Below, one piece after another: positions 14,935-22,267 of a DNA stretch of 33,800 nucleotides (position 1 is its first letter; every line of letters begins with the position of its first letter). The translations under genes and the position numbers were made by a program. The notes under the pieces were generated by a model, which had not been told where the DNA came from, did not search any database, and was given only the letters and a program-made list of their open reading frames with translations. This stretch comes from Blautia sp. AF19-10LB. Its GTDB lineage: Bacteria; Bacillota; Clostridia; Lachnospirales; Lachnospiraceae. The stretch is from positions 417 to 34,216 of the forward strand of contig NZ_QTWS01000036.1 of the NCBI RefSeq assembly GCF_003461245.1, written 5' to 3'.

Positions 14935-17313
14935 TTATTCCATCGCCCGCATTTGTTCGATCAGGGATTGCTTTTTCTGTCTGCGGATTGTCCATACAGA
15001 CAAGATCAGTTCCATTCCGAACAATACCAGAATGAACAGTCCCATTTCCAAAACCGGGAATTTGTAAGGCACTACATTTCCGGCAAAAGCTCCTATACTC
15101 ATTTTTCTGCAAGCAAAGATGGAAGCCGGAAGCCCAACGATCAGCGTCGCCAATGTTGCAAAGAGCGCATAGCACAGCCCCTCACAGATGTTCATTTCAC
15201 ATAGCTGTTTTTGTGTTAGGCCGATAGAACGCAGAATACTGTTTTCCTGCTTTCGGGCTATCTGGTTAGAGAGTGTCGTATTGATAAGGTTGATAACGCC
15301 AAAGAGAAATACCAACCATGAAAGTATCTCCATACTGCCAAACGCAAAAGAATTTGTCATTTCTTCATATTCAATCACTGTATTGATTTCATCTAAGGCA
15401 ATATTACTATGGCTGGCAACAATATTTTTCAATTCAGCTCCCACATAGTCCGTTTTTTTCGGATCGTTTACAATGCTCCATGAATAGTCGAAAGAAGCGA
15501 TTTCCGGGTGCAGTTCATGGAACAATGCTTCTGGTGCGAAAAAGAGTACTCCATCGAGGGCCAGTTTTCCATGCCCGGAAGGCGTCTTGTTGGAATCAAA
15601 CAATCCTGATACAGTGACGGAAACAGGCGGTTGCCCCTCTCCAAAATAAAAGTCAACTGTTGAACCAACACCCATATCCTCATTCTGCTTTAGCACATTA
15701 TAGTCAATTACAATACTACGGGAATCTTTTGGCATCGTTCCTGCTGTCAGAGCCGCTTCAACTGTTGCATAATTCTGGTCGGTCAGCATATCACACATAC
15801 CACCGCTTTGGTAAATGTCCGTCTTAAGGGTTGCATAGAGAGATTGTCTGCTTGGAATTATATCTGTAACACCATCAATAGATAAGATTTCCTGTTTTAA
15901 TTCTTCATTCAACGGATTTCCCGCTGCCATAACCTTTTCTTCTGTCATTTCAGAATCCAAATAAATTTTATAGTCGCCGTCCGGGAAAAACCGTCTTGCA
16001 AGCGCCTCTGGAGAACGCAGCAAAACAATGGAGGATACCACAAGCAGAATAATTCCGCCCAAACTCAATGAGGCTACAATAGCAACGGTCTTTTTTCGGT
16101 CACGCTTAAAATTCGCAATTCCCATTGAAACAGGATTGAGCTTGATATTCTTTTTTCGGCTTCGGATGTCCTTTTGTGCCGGGGTAAAACGGACGGCTTC
16201 AATCGGGGAAATCCCTGCCGCAATTTTTATCGGCTTACGGATGGAAACAGATACCATGATCCAACTGCTTATGAGTGTCAAAATAATCGTTGCCACATAG
16301 GAAACAGCATTAAATCCCTTGGGAAACAAAAGAAAACCGCCGCATACACCCAGCACTGTACCAATCAAAATCCCGATACTGCCGAGTTTACGCCCCTCCC
16401 GCTTTACAATCCGCTTGATTTGCTTTGGCGTTGCACCAATCGTCCGAAGCTGCCCGTAGCTCTTGATTTTGTCATTGATGGAGATACGGAAGATACTCTG
16501 GATCACAATATAGCCGCCGATCAGAACAATGGTAATCACGCCAGCCATCAGTGCAAAATCAAAGGATTTAGAAGCATAGGCAAAATACTTGCTGTTCATT
16601 TTGGGCATAGGAAGCTGATATTCCTCCGCAATCTCCCTGCAATAAGAGGTCATCAGTTCTTCGCCCAACTGGTCGCTGTTTTTGAAATGGACATAGGCGC
16701 GATAGCCAGTCGGGTCAAACCCTTTCCATCCTGTCAGGGCAGCGTTGGAAAGAATGATAGCGCAGGTATTCGCTTCTTTTTCATTTACGCTGTCCATAAT
16801 GCCGATAACGACATAATCACCATGAAAACTCTCTGTATCTAAGGTCACAGTGTCCCCGATCTTGGCATTGTTTCCATAGGTGGAAAGAAAGTATTCGCTT
16901 ACAACAACTTCATTTGCTTTTTCAGGAACCCGGCCCTCTAACAACTCCATCTGCGCCTTGGTAATCTCCATCATTTGCGCGTCGCAATACACATAAGACG
17001 CATGATAGCCCTGTTCTGAAAGCTCCTCACCCAGCATATAGTAGCCGCCTACGCGCTCAAACTCCGGCAGTCCTTTCAGGGTTTCAATGTCGTTTTCCTC
17101 TACGCCCAGCCAGACCGCCTCATAAGTATCGACAACCTGATTGCGCTGCATTTGTGTCAGGGAGGTAGACACAATTCCCGTAAAGCAGATCAGAAATGCC
17201 GCCAGCGCAACGGCAATCACCACCATCAGATTCCGGCGCTTCTCGCTTTGCAAACTTTTCTTTGCCAGCTTCTTTGTAATGGCGCTGGTATCATTCTCAA
17301 AAGGCCATGTCAT
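14935..17313 (-). CDS. FtsX-type ABC transporter permease, 792 aa (cargo system 2)
   Basis: Membrane subunit of the cargo exporter, same two-module build as system 1. A helix near 28-50 is followed by a large outside domain and three helices (about 252-275, 305-330, 335-355). A helix near 410-430 is followed by a second outside domain and three helices at the C-terminus. The phrases L-R-T-I-G-A-T-P-K-Q-I-K and L-R-S-I-G-L-T-Q-K-Q-L are the FtsX-domain signatures. The ATG at 17313 has GGAGG 9 nt upstream and follows the ATPase stop by 14 nt. Exporters of this kind with a dedicated two-component system often give protection against cell-wall-active peptides; the substrate here is unknown. Confidence 0.9.
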   Translation of the reverse strand: MTWPFENDTSAITKKLAKKSLQSEKRRNLMVVIAVALAAFLICFTGIVSTSLTQMQRNQVVDTYEAVWLGVEENDIETLKGLPEFERVGGYYMLGEELSEQGYHASYVYCDAQMMEITKAQMELLEGRVPEKANEVVVSEYFLSTYGNNAKIGDTVTLDTESFHGDYVVIGIMDSVNEKEANTCAIILSNAALTGWKGFDPTGYRAYVHFKNSDQLGEELMTSYCREIAEEYQLPMPKMNSKYFAYASKSFDFALMAGVITIVLIGGYIVIQSIFRISINDKIKSYGQLRTIGATPKQIKRIVKREGRKLGSIGILIGTVLGVCGGFLLFPKGFNAVSYVATIILTLISSWIMVSVSIRKPIKIAAGISPIEAVRFTPAQKDIRSRKKNIKLNPVSMGIANFKRDRKKTVAIVASLSLGGIILLVVSSIVLLRSPEALARRFFPDGDYKIYLDSEMTEEKVMAAGNPLNEELKQEILSIDGVTDIIPSRQSLYATLKTDIYQSGGMCDMLTDQNYATVEAALTAGTMPKDSRSIVIDYNVLKQNEDMGVGSTVDFYFGEGQPPVSVTVSGLFDSNKTPSGHGKLALDGVLFFAPEALFHELHPEIASFDYSWSIVNDPKKTDYVGAELKNIVASHSNIALDEINTVIEYEEMTNSFAFGSMEILSWLVFLFGVINLINTTLSNQIARKQENSILRSIGLTQKQLCEMNICEGLCYALFATLATLIVGLPASIFACRKMSIGAFAGNVVPYKFPVLEMGLFILVLFGMELILSVWTIRRQKKQSLIEQMRAME

Positions 17314-17327
17314 AGCCTGCCACCTCC

Positions 17328-17993
17328 TTACTCCACAATCTTGCCGTCCTCAATGCGGACAATCCGATCTGCAAGGCGGGCAATGTCGTCATTGTGCGTA
17401 ATCATCACAACAGTTTGCCGGAACTCTGCACTGGTGCGCTTGATAAGCCCCAGCACCTCGGCGCTGGTCTTGCTGTCAAGGTTGCCGGTCGGCTCGTCGG
17501 CCAGCACAATAGCCGGTTTGGTAATCAAGGCGCGGGCGATAGCCACACGCTGCTGCTGTCCGCCGGAAAGATTGTTCGGCATATTTTTCAGTTTATCTTC
17601 CAGCCCCAGCAGATGAACGATCTCGTCCAAAAACTTCTGATCCACCGTGTCCCCGTCCAGCTCCACCGGCAGGACGATGTTCTCATACACATTCAGGATG
17701 GGAACAAGGTTATAGTTCTGAAAGATAAAGCCGATGTTGCGGCGGCGGAAGATAGTAAGCTGTTCATCGTTCATTTTCGACAGTTCTTTGTCCCGGACAA
17801 TCACATTGCCGGAAGTGGGTGTGTCCAGCCCTCCCATCATGTGAAGTAAGGTGGATTTGCCGCTGCCAGATGTTCCCACAATAGCCACAAACTCGCCGTC
17901 CTCCACGGAGAAGTTCACACCGTCAAGGGCGTGGGTAATGTTCGGCTTTGTGCCATAATACTTTTTCAGGTCGATAGTCTGTAAAACGCTCAT
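17328..17993 (-). CDS. ABC transporter ATP-binding protein, 221 aa (cargo system 2)
   Basis: ATPase of the cargo exporter. Walker A G-T-S-G-S-G-K-S, Q-loop F-I-F-Q-N-Y-N-L-V-P, signature L-S-G-G-Q-Q-Q-R, Walker B I-V-L-A-D-E-P-T-G-N-L-D and switch M-I-T-H-N-D are all intact. The ATG at 17993 has AAAGGAG 8 nt upstream; the open frame further up runs through the operator region and is rejected. It has its own promoter, so ABC genes and the regulator/kinase genes are separate transcription units reading the same way. Confidence 0.95.
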   Translation of the reverse strand: MSVLQTIDLKKYYGTKPNITHALDGVNFSVEDGEFVAIVGTSGSGKSTLLHMMGGLDTPTSGNVIVRDKELSKMNDEQLTIFRRRNIGFIFQNYNLVPILNVYENIVLPVELDGDTVDQKFLDEIVHLLGLEDKLKNMPNNLSGGQQQRVAIARALITKPAIVLADEPTGNLDSKTSAEVLGLIKRTSAEFRQTVVMITHNDDIARLADRIVRIEDGKIVE

Positions 17994-18035
17994 ATTCAAA
18001 ACTCCTTTCAAGGCTTCCTGCCTGTTGATAAGGGT

Positions 18036-18068
18036 ATTATAAAACCCAAATGTCCGCGAAATGTTACA
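18036..18068 (-). promoter_or_regulatory. activator-dependent promoter of the cargo ABC genes
   Basis: Minus strand: box TGTAACA-N5-CGGACATTT (18048-18068), then after G and 5 nt TATAAT (18036-18041). No -35 hexamer is present; ACATTT repeats with an 11-bp period take its place. Spacing from box to -10 is identical to the promoter at 19920-19952, so one regulator probably serves both. Confidence 0.7.
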
Positions 18069-18103
18069 GCGGCCAAAAAATTTCATTGAAAATCGGGGTG
18101 AAA

Positions 18104-18124
18104 TGTTACAACGCTCGGACATTT
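18104..18124 (+). promoter_or_regulatory. upstream inverted copy of the cargo operator box
   Basis: TGTTACA-N5-CGGACATTT in plus orientation, facing the promoter box at 18048-18068 (outer span 77 bp). Followed by CAAAAAAATTT, very like the context of the copy at 14848-14868, so these two share a longer repeat. Confidence 0.6.
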
Positions 18125-18170
18125 CAAAAAAATTTACGGCGGGCAGCCGGGAATGGCCGTCCGCCGCGTT

Positions 18171-19202
18171 CTATTTTGTAGGCAGCATAATGGAAAATTC
18201 CGAACCCTTGCCCGGCTCCGAAACCACTTTGATATAGCCGCCCTGTCGCGTTACGATCTCGCGGGCCAGATACAGGCCAATGCCCACGCCCTGCTGTTCG
18301 TGTACTTCTTCCTCACGATAGAAGCGCCGGAAGATGGCAGCCTGATTGCTTTCGGAAATGCCCTTGCCGGTGTCGGTCACTTTGATCTCCACATACATTT
18401 CCCACAGCACCACCGACACAGCGATTTTCCCTCCCGCCGGGGTGTACTTCACCGCATTGTCCAGCAGGTTAAAGAGGGCTTCGGATGTCCACTTGCTGTC
18501 ATGGGAAACGGTCAAATCCTCCGGGCAGTCCACAGACACGGCGATTTCCTTTTTCTCCGCTGCATACACGATCCCACTCATGGCCTGCGCCACGGTATCA
18601 AAGAGGCGACCCGGTTTCTTGTCCAACTGGATCACGCCTGTTTCCAGACGGGAGGTTTTCACAAGGGCCTGAAAGAGAAAGTCCAGCTTATCCGTCTGGC
18701 TGCGGATTCCCCGGATAAAGTCGGTGCGCTCCGCCTCGGTCATAGGCTTTTCCAGCAGGGTGTCCGTCGCCATTTTCAGATTGCTTACCGGCGTTTTCAC
18801 TTGATGGGAAATATCCGATACAAGGGTCTGCAACTCCTGCCGTTCCTCGTCCACCCGGCGGCGGTTCTCCTGCATGATCTGGTAAAGCCTTGCCAACCGG
18901 TGTCCGATTCTGGCAAGCTGGGTTTCGCTGTCCTCTGGCCGCTGGGGTGCTTCATTTCCGGCGATCATGTGGTCTAAAGTCTGGCACAGGTTAGCGGTAA
19001 ACTGCGACAGCCGCTTTCCAAACGCCTGCGTCAGTACAAAAATCCCCACAAGGGCGCACAGTAGCAGCGCCCCGCCAGTCAGCAGCACCGCCGTCTGTTT
19101 TGTCACAAGAAACAGGGCTATGGTGATCCCGGACATGGAAAGGACAAGTCCTATTGCCACCCGGCTAAACAGCCGCTTTACCGATAGGTTTTGAAACTTC
19201 AT
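18171..19202 (-). CDS. sensor histidine kinase, intramembrane-sensing type, 343 aa (cargo system 2)
   Basis: Two helices at 14-33 and 38-58 are separated by only a few residues, so there is essentially no outside sensor. This is the architecture of kinases that read the state of a partner ABC transporter. H133 sits in S-D-I-S-H-Q-V-K-T-P. N box L-L-D-N-A-V-K-Y-T, G1 D-T-G-K-G-I and G2 G-V-G-I-G-L-Y-L-A are present. The ATG overlaps the regulator stop (ATGA), with GGGAGG upstream, so the two are coupled. The C-terminal half is close to that of kinase 1, but the N-terminus differs. Confidence 0.93.
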   Translation of the reverse strand: MKFQNLSVKRLFSRVAIGLVLSMSGITIALFLVTKQTAVLLTGGALLLCALVGIFVLTQAFGKRLSQFTANLCQTLDHMIAGNEAPQRPEDSETQLARIGHRLARLYQIMQENRRRVDEERQELQTLVSDISHQVKTPVSNLKMATDTLLEKPMTEAERTDFIRGIRSQTDKLDFLFQALVKTSRLETGVIQLDKKPGRLFDTVAQAMSGIVYAAEKKEIAVSVDCPEDLTVSHDSKWTSEALFNLLDNAVKYTPAGGKIAVSVVLWEMYVEIKVTDTGKGISESNQAAIFRRFYREEEVHEQQGVGIGLYLAREIVTRQGGYIKVVSEPGKGSEFSIMLPTK

Positions 19203-19891
19203 TTTGCCTCGCCTCCCGTCCATTGATAACCCATGCCGTAAACGGTCTTGATGTAGGGCGCGCCGCCGTCGGATTCGATCTTGCTGCGAATTCGGCTAAT
19301 GGAGGTTGTCAGGGTGTGTTCGTCTACAAACCTTTCGTCTATATCCCACAGCTTTTCCAAAAGCTGCCCACGGGTCAGCACTTGCCGGGGATTTTTACGG
19401 AACAGATTCAGCATTTTATATTCCATCAGGGATAGGGTCAGGGGCTTGCCGTTTAAGGAAGCCGTCTGCTCCGAGAAGTCCAGAAACAGCCGCCCGTCGT
19501 CGTAAATGTCCTTGGCCGGTTTGTGATGTTCCAGCATGGCGAACATGGCTTTGATTTTCCGCTGCAAGGCCCCGATCACAAAGGGCTTTGTGATGTAGTC
19601 CACCGCGCCCACCTCATAGCCCCGTATCTGGTCACTCTCCTGATCGTTGGCGGTCAGGAAAATTACGATGGTGTCCGGGTACTGGGGCTTTATCAGCTTG
19701 CACAGCTCAAACCCATTCCCGTCCGGCAGGTTGATGTCCAGCAGCACCAGATCAAATTCCCGCTGGCGGATGGCGTCGGCTGCGGTTCTGGCATTTAGGG
19801 CAGAAGTCACGCCGTAGCCGTCTGCGGTCAGGTTATAGGCCAACATCTTATTCAAAAAACTGTCGTCCTCGACAATTAAAATCTGCTTCAT
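19199..19891 (-). CDS. OmpR-family response regulator, 230 aa (cargo system 2)
   Basis: Receiver domain with E8/D9-D10, phospho-acceptor D52 in L-L-D-I-N-L-P-D and Lys in Y-I-T-K-P-F. The winged helix carries L-S-L-M-E-Y-K-M-L-N, R-G-Q-L-L-E-K-L-W and Y-I-K-T-V-Y-G-M-G-Y-Q-W. The ATG at 19891 is preceded by AGGAAG; the longer frame to 20167 runs through the right element end into the host gene and is rejected. The most likely binding site is TGTWACA-N5-CGGACATTT, found before this gene and before the ABC genes, consistent with autoregulation and control of the exporter. Confidence 0.94.
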   Translation of the reverse strand: MKQILIVEDDSFLNKMLAYNLTADGYGVTSALNARTAADAIRQREFDLVLLDINLPDGNGFELCKLIKPQYPDTIVIFLTANDQESDQIRGYEVGAVDYITKPFVIGALQRKIKAMFAMLEHHKPAKDIYDDGRLFLDFSEQTASLNGKPLTLSLMEYKMLNLFRKNPRQVLTRGQLLEKLWDIDERFVDEHTLTTSISRIRSKIESDGGAPYIKTVYGMGYQWTGGEAK

Positions 19892-19919
19892 ATCCTCACT
19901 TCCTTTTCTTTTTGCAAAT

Positions 19920-19952
19920 AGTATAACAGGCAAATGTCCGAGAATTGTTACA
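19920..19952 (-). promoter_or_regulatory. activator-dependent promoter of the cargo regulator-kinase genes
   Basis: Minus strand: TGTAACA-N5-CGGACATTT (19932-19952), G plus 5 nt, TATACT (19920-19925). Same architecture as 18036-18068. The transcript would begin about 20 nt before the regulator ATG. Confidence 0.68.
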
Positions 19953-20011
19953 AGGACAAATATATTTATCATTTTACAGCTTTTTTCTGTGTACTGCAAT
20001 TTTATAAAAGA

Positions 20012-20040
20012 AAGGACAGCAGTATCAAATTGCTGTCCTT
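20012..20040 (-). terminator. terminator near the right end, insulating the element from host transcription
   Basis: AAGGACAGCA (20012-20021) and TGCTGTCCTT (20031-20040) form a perfect 10-bp stem with a 9-nt loop, followed in the minus direction by TCTTTTAT. It would stop transcripts that enter from the broken host regulator promoter. Confidence 0.7.
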
Positions 20041-20061
20041 GCGGTTTATTATAGCTGGTAG

Positions 20062-20077
20062 TGTATAAGCGTGGGTT
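20062..20077 (+). repeat. 16-bp repeat TGTATAAGCGTGGGTT near the right end
   Basis: Identical, in inverse orientation, to 8165-8180 upstream of the recombinase. It lies about 45 bp inside the right junction, so it may be a site for an element-encoded DNA-binding protein that acts at both places. Confidence 0.55.
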
Positions 20078-20099
20078 CATCATATTTGGTGTGGTATCT

Positions 20100-20237
20100 T
20101 TAACTATGGGAAACTCCTGTTTCCCATCTGGAAACTGTTCTTGCAGATACCCCAAACTTCTCGGCAAGCTGTTCTTGCGTAAGATTCTTTTCTTTACGAC
20201 ATTGCTTTAAAAAAGCTCCAATCTTTTTTGTATCCAT
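20100..20237 (-). pseudogene. N-terminal HTH fragment of the split XRE-type membrane regulator, 45 aa
   Basis: ATG at 20237 with AGAGG 7 nt upstream. The product begins M-D-T-K-K-I-G-A-F-L-K-Q and has the XRE helix-turn-helix L-T-Q-E-Q-L-A-E-K-F-G-V-S-A-R-T-V-S-R-W-E-T-G. At the next codons the element begins; the frame continues V-S-H-S and stops. Joined at GTTTCCC to the fragment at 5635-6479 it gives W-E-T-G-I-N-M-P-D-L, the classic continuation of such HTH proteins. The fragment could still be made as a free HTH peptide lacking the last helix and the membrane part. Confidence 0.88.
20108..20125. other. right junction (attR) with palindrome GGGAAAC-TCCT-GTTTCCC
   Basis: The 7-bp core GTTTCCC (20119-20125) matches 6473-6479. 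On the element side it is mirrored by GGGAAAC (20108-20114), a perfect inverted repeat with a TCCT spacer that the left end does not have. Confidence 0.75.
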
Positions 20238-20313
20238 ATCTCTACCTCTCTTCCACTTACAACTTACCAATATGCACCAAAATTACCACGACATAAAACG
20301 AGAATCCGTTAAT

Positions 20314-20335
20314 TTTCAACCGGACATCTTATGTC
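20314..20335 (-). promoter_or_regulatory. possible promoter/operator region of the split regulator
   Basis: The palindrome GACAT-CTT-ATGTC (20323-20335) abuts minus-strand TTGAAA (20314-20319). The matching -10 is poor. Autoregulation by the XRE protein is a guess. The rest of the gap 20238-20462 has only short hairpins (CGGTAT/ATACCG near 20350; TTGGGC/GCCCAA near 20445, perhaps the yjdF terminator). Confidence 0.3.
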
Positions 20336-20462
20336 TAGAATAAATAAACGGTATTTTCATACCGAAAACAAATACCTATAATCATTCCAACATTCAAACA
20401 AGAAGTATCTCTCGCCCAATGCGCTCGGTCAATTCCGATTTGGGCTAAAGCCCAAGAGGCTT

Positions 20463-20879
20463 TTAATGCCCCTTATGCTTTTCTCTTTTCTTTTGCTGTT
20501 TCAATTCAAACATTCGCTGTTCTTTCGCCTCTTTTTTCTTGCGATTTCTCTCTTTACGCTCCTGTTGGTTATGTTCCTGCTGTAATTTCAATGCTTGCTG
20601 CGATTTTGTGCCAATACCTGTTCTTATTGTCTGCTTTTTTACTTCTCGATGCATCCGTTTCGGATTTCTTTTTATATCCTTTACAACAGTTTCAACAGCC
20701 GGACTGAATTTCAAACTGAAATAGTATTGTTGAATATATTCCTGCACTTCGTAATCTTTTGGTTCTGCACCAAATATTACCTTCGCTACAGATAATTTAC
20801 CATCCTCAATACGCTCGAATACGCCTACCCAAAATGGTTCTTCAAAATATACCGTCAGTTTTCCATTTGTTTTGTCCAT
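20463..20879 (-). CDS. yjdF: YjdF family protein (DUF2992), 138 aa
   Basis: The N-terminal half has the family pattern L-T-V-Y-F-E-E-P-F-W-V-G-V, then V-I-F-G-A-E-P-K-D-Y-E-V. The C-terminal half is very basic and helical (N-P-K-R-M-H-R-E-V, G-I-G-T-K-S-Q-Q-A-L-K, and the ending K-Q-Q-K-K-R-E-K-H-K-G-H), as in Bacillus subtilis YjdF. The molecular function is unknown; the family is commonly controlled by an azaaromatic-binding riboswitch. ATG at 20879 with AGGAGGG 5-6 nt upstream. Single-gene unit; its leader is described separately. Confidence 0.9.
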   Translation of the reverse strand: MDKTNGKLTVYFEEPFWVGVFERIEDGKLSVAKVIFGAEPKDYEVQEYIQQYYFSLKFSPAVETVVKDIKRNPKRMHREVKKQTIRTGIGTKSQQALKLQQEHNQQERKERNRKKKEAKEQRMFELKQQKKREKHKGH

Positions 20880-20912
20880 AAAAATCCCTCCTAAAATGAA
20901 TTGAACAAAGAA

Positions 20913-21000
20913 TGGACAACCCGGAGGGGCAGGTTACTTACCCTATTTACATAGGACGGCTGGGCTACCTACCAGCTCTAGCATATCTTAAAAATATGCA
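20913..21000 (-). ncRNA. yjdF-type riboswitch leader (candidate)
   Basis: The 5' leader of yjdF holds nested pairings on the minus strand: GCATAT/ATATGC at the upstream end, GCTGG-TAGGTAG-CCCAGC, CCTAT/ATAGGG, and AACCTGCCCC-T-CCGGGTT. Such a compact GC-rich fold in an AT-rich gap directly before yjdF, with AACCTGCCC..GGGTTGTCC near the start codon, fits the yjdF motif (RF01764) as I remember it. Location makes the call likely; a covariance search was not run. Confidence 0.7.
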
Positions 21001-21127
21001 TTGCGTTTTTATCTTGTTTTTATCATATAAAGTGCAATATCACACAATATATCCTTACAATTTATATATTCTAATTCCTATAGTAAATCTATACAATCAT
21101 CTTTTCCATTGATAGTACGAGACGATT

Positions 21128-22267
21128 TTAACATAATACTTTATCTGCTTTCAACACATAATCATGGGAACATATAATTCTGCTTCTCTGAATGATATCA
21201 CCTCTAACAGAACAGTTTCCTTTTGCACAGCCTTCTATCGGTGTAAAATTTTCGCAGGAACCACATTTTCTGCGTTCCTTTTTCATTCCACGTCCATCGC
21301 ACCGAATCATTTCATAACCAACAATGTATTTTTGCAATTCATCTTCCGGGATTGTCTTTTCGAGCTTTTCTCCTGCATCATTTCTCAGTTCAAAATGAAT
21401 ATCCTTGCCATTTATGTCTGCTTGCAAGGCTATATTATTATTTAAGAGACCTTCCTCGTTTAACTCATTGATTTCTTCACAATCCAGATTTTCAATAAAT
21501 TGCAAAATATCTTCCATTATGTCCACAGACAAGCCATATCCTCCAGAGCTGTATTCATAGAATATATTTCCATAATAATCGCCTTCTTTTAAGGTTATCG
21601 CAATCACATAGTCCCTGGATTTGTAATCATCAGATAGATCATGGTACATTTTTGTCTTCTCCTTATACTGATATCTGTTCTGGTTTTCTTCCCTGTACTT
21701 TTCATTTCTTATTTTATCGGCTGCATTTTGTTTTTCTATCTTTGCTTCCATTGCAGCATAACCATTTTGCTTAAATTTTTCTATCAGCTCGTCCCCATAA
21801 CAATCACGAAATTCTTCTCTACATTTCTTTAATGCATCCAGTTGTGTAGATAAAAACTCATCAAAGAAGCTTTCCGGAATATGTAGCCTGCTTGAAAATT
21901 GTCTTTTTCTCTTTGGTATCGTTCTTTGAGTGCTGGCATATCCCAACACTCCCATAGACACATCTAACACCCCTGCTAATTCTACCGAATTTAATTCATA
22001 TACTTTTTCAATCGCATCATAAATATTTATTTCTACACCGACTCCCTGTTCATCCTGTTGTAAAAGATCCAGAAATTTTTCATAACTTATTTTACATTGA
22101 TCATAAGGTTTCTTAATATACCAAGGTGCTTTTTTCGTAATCTCGGTATAATACTCCAAAGAAGCTTCCCAGTCATCGCACTCTTCGCCTTCCTTGCATG
22201 TGGTATACATGCCACACACACCATTGGAGTCAAATCCACACGTTTTACAAATCTTATCAATTCTCAC
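21128..22267 (-). CDS. unrecognised cysteine-rich protein with two terminal Cys clusters, 379 aa
   Basis: I do not recognise this family. The N-terminus carries C-K-T-C-G, C-G-M-Y-T-T-C and E-E-C within 30 residues. The C-terminus carries C-G-S-C-E-N-F, G-C-A-K-G-N-C, a C-S-H-D-Y and a final Cys. Both could bind metal or iron-sulfur. Between them are an L-N-S-V-E-L-A-G-V-L-D-V-S stretch that could be an HTH (about 95-110), a basic K-R-K-R-Q, and a Lys/Glu/Asn-rich helical region (about 170-210). There is no membrane segment. GAGAGG lies 8 nt before the GTG at 22267, so that start is preferred over the GTG at 22276, which touches the ribosome binding site. Confidence 0.7.
   Translation of the reverse strand: MRIDKICKTCGFDSNGVCGMYTTCKEGEECDDWEASLEYYTEITKKAPWYIKKPYDQCKISYEKFLDLLQQDEQGVGVEINIYDAIEKVYELNSVELAGVLDVSMGVLGYASTQRTIPKRKRQFSSRLHIPESFFDEFLSTQLDALKKCREEFRDCYGDELIEKFKQNGYAAMEAKIEKQNAADKIRNEKYREENQNRYQYKEKTKMYHDLSDDYKSRDYVIAITLKEGDYYGNIFYEYSSGGYGLSVDIMEDILQFIENLDCEEINELNEEGLLNNNIALQADINGKDIHFELRNDAGEKLEKTIPEDELQKYIVGYEMIRCDGRGMKKERRKCGSCENFTPIEGCAKGNCSVRGDIIQRSRIICSHDYVLKADKVLC

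Larger units (their letters stand above)
6480..20125. mobile_element. integrative mobilizable element (Tn4451/TndX-like), 13.6 kb, inserted in a regulator gene
   Basis: Both ends are defined by the interrupted gene: removing 6480-20125 rejoins the HTH fragment and the C-terminal fragment in frame across the W-E-T-G motif. Content runs from the left end: serine recombinase, TnpW-like protein, repeat cluster, VirE-type and CHC2 primases, MobQ-type relaxase, DUF3847 protein, oriT, small cysteine protein, excisionase-like protein, DUF6076-like protein, and a two-component/ABC cargo of about 5 kb next to the right end. No type IV secretion genes are present, so transfer would need a helper. Ends lack long terminal inverted repeats and a target duplication beyond 7 bp, as expected for a large serine recombinase. 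Confidence 0.88.

Noticed and set aside
14606..15175. 189-residue minus-strand frame
   Set aside because: It crosses the cargo terminator, the operator pair and the convergent DUF6076-like gene; composition is not protein-like.
19892..20167. N-terminal extension of the cargo response regulator to 20167
   Set aside because: The extension would cross the right element junction and the 10-bp terminator; the receiver domain starts at the ATG 19891 with a ribosome binding site.
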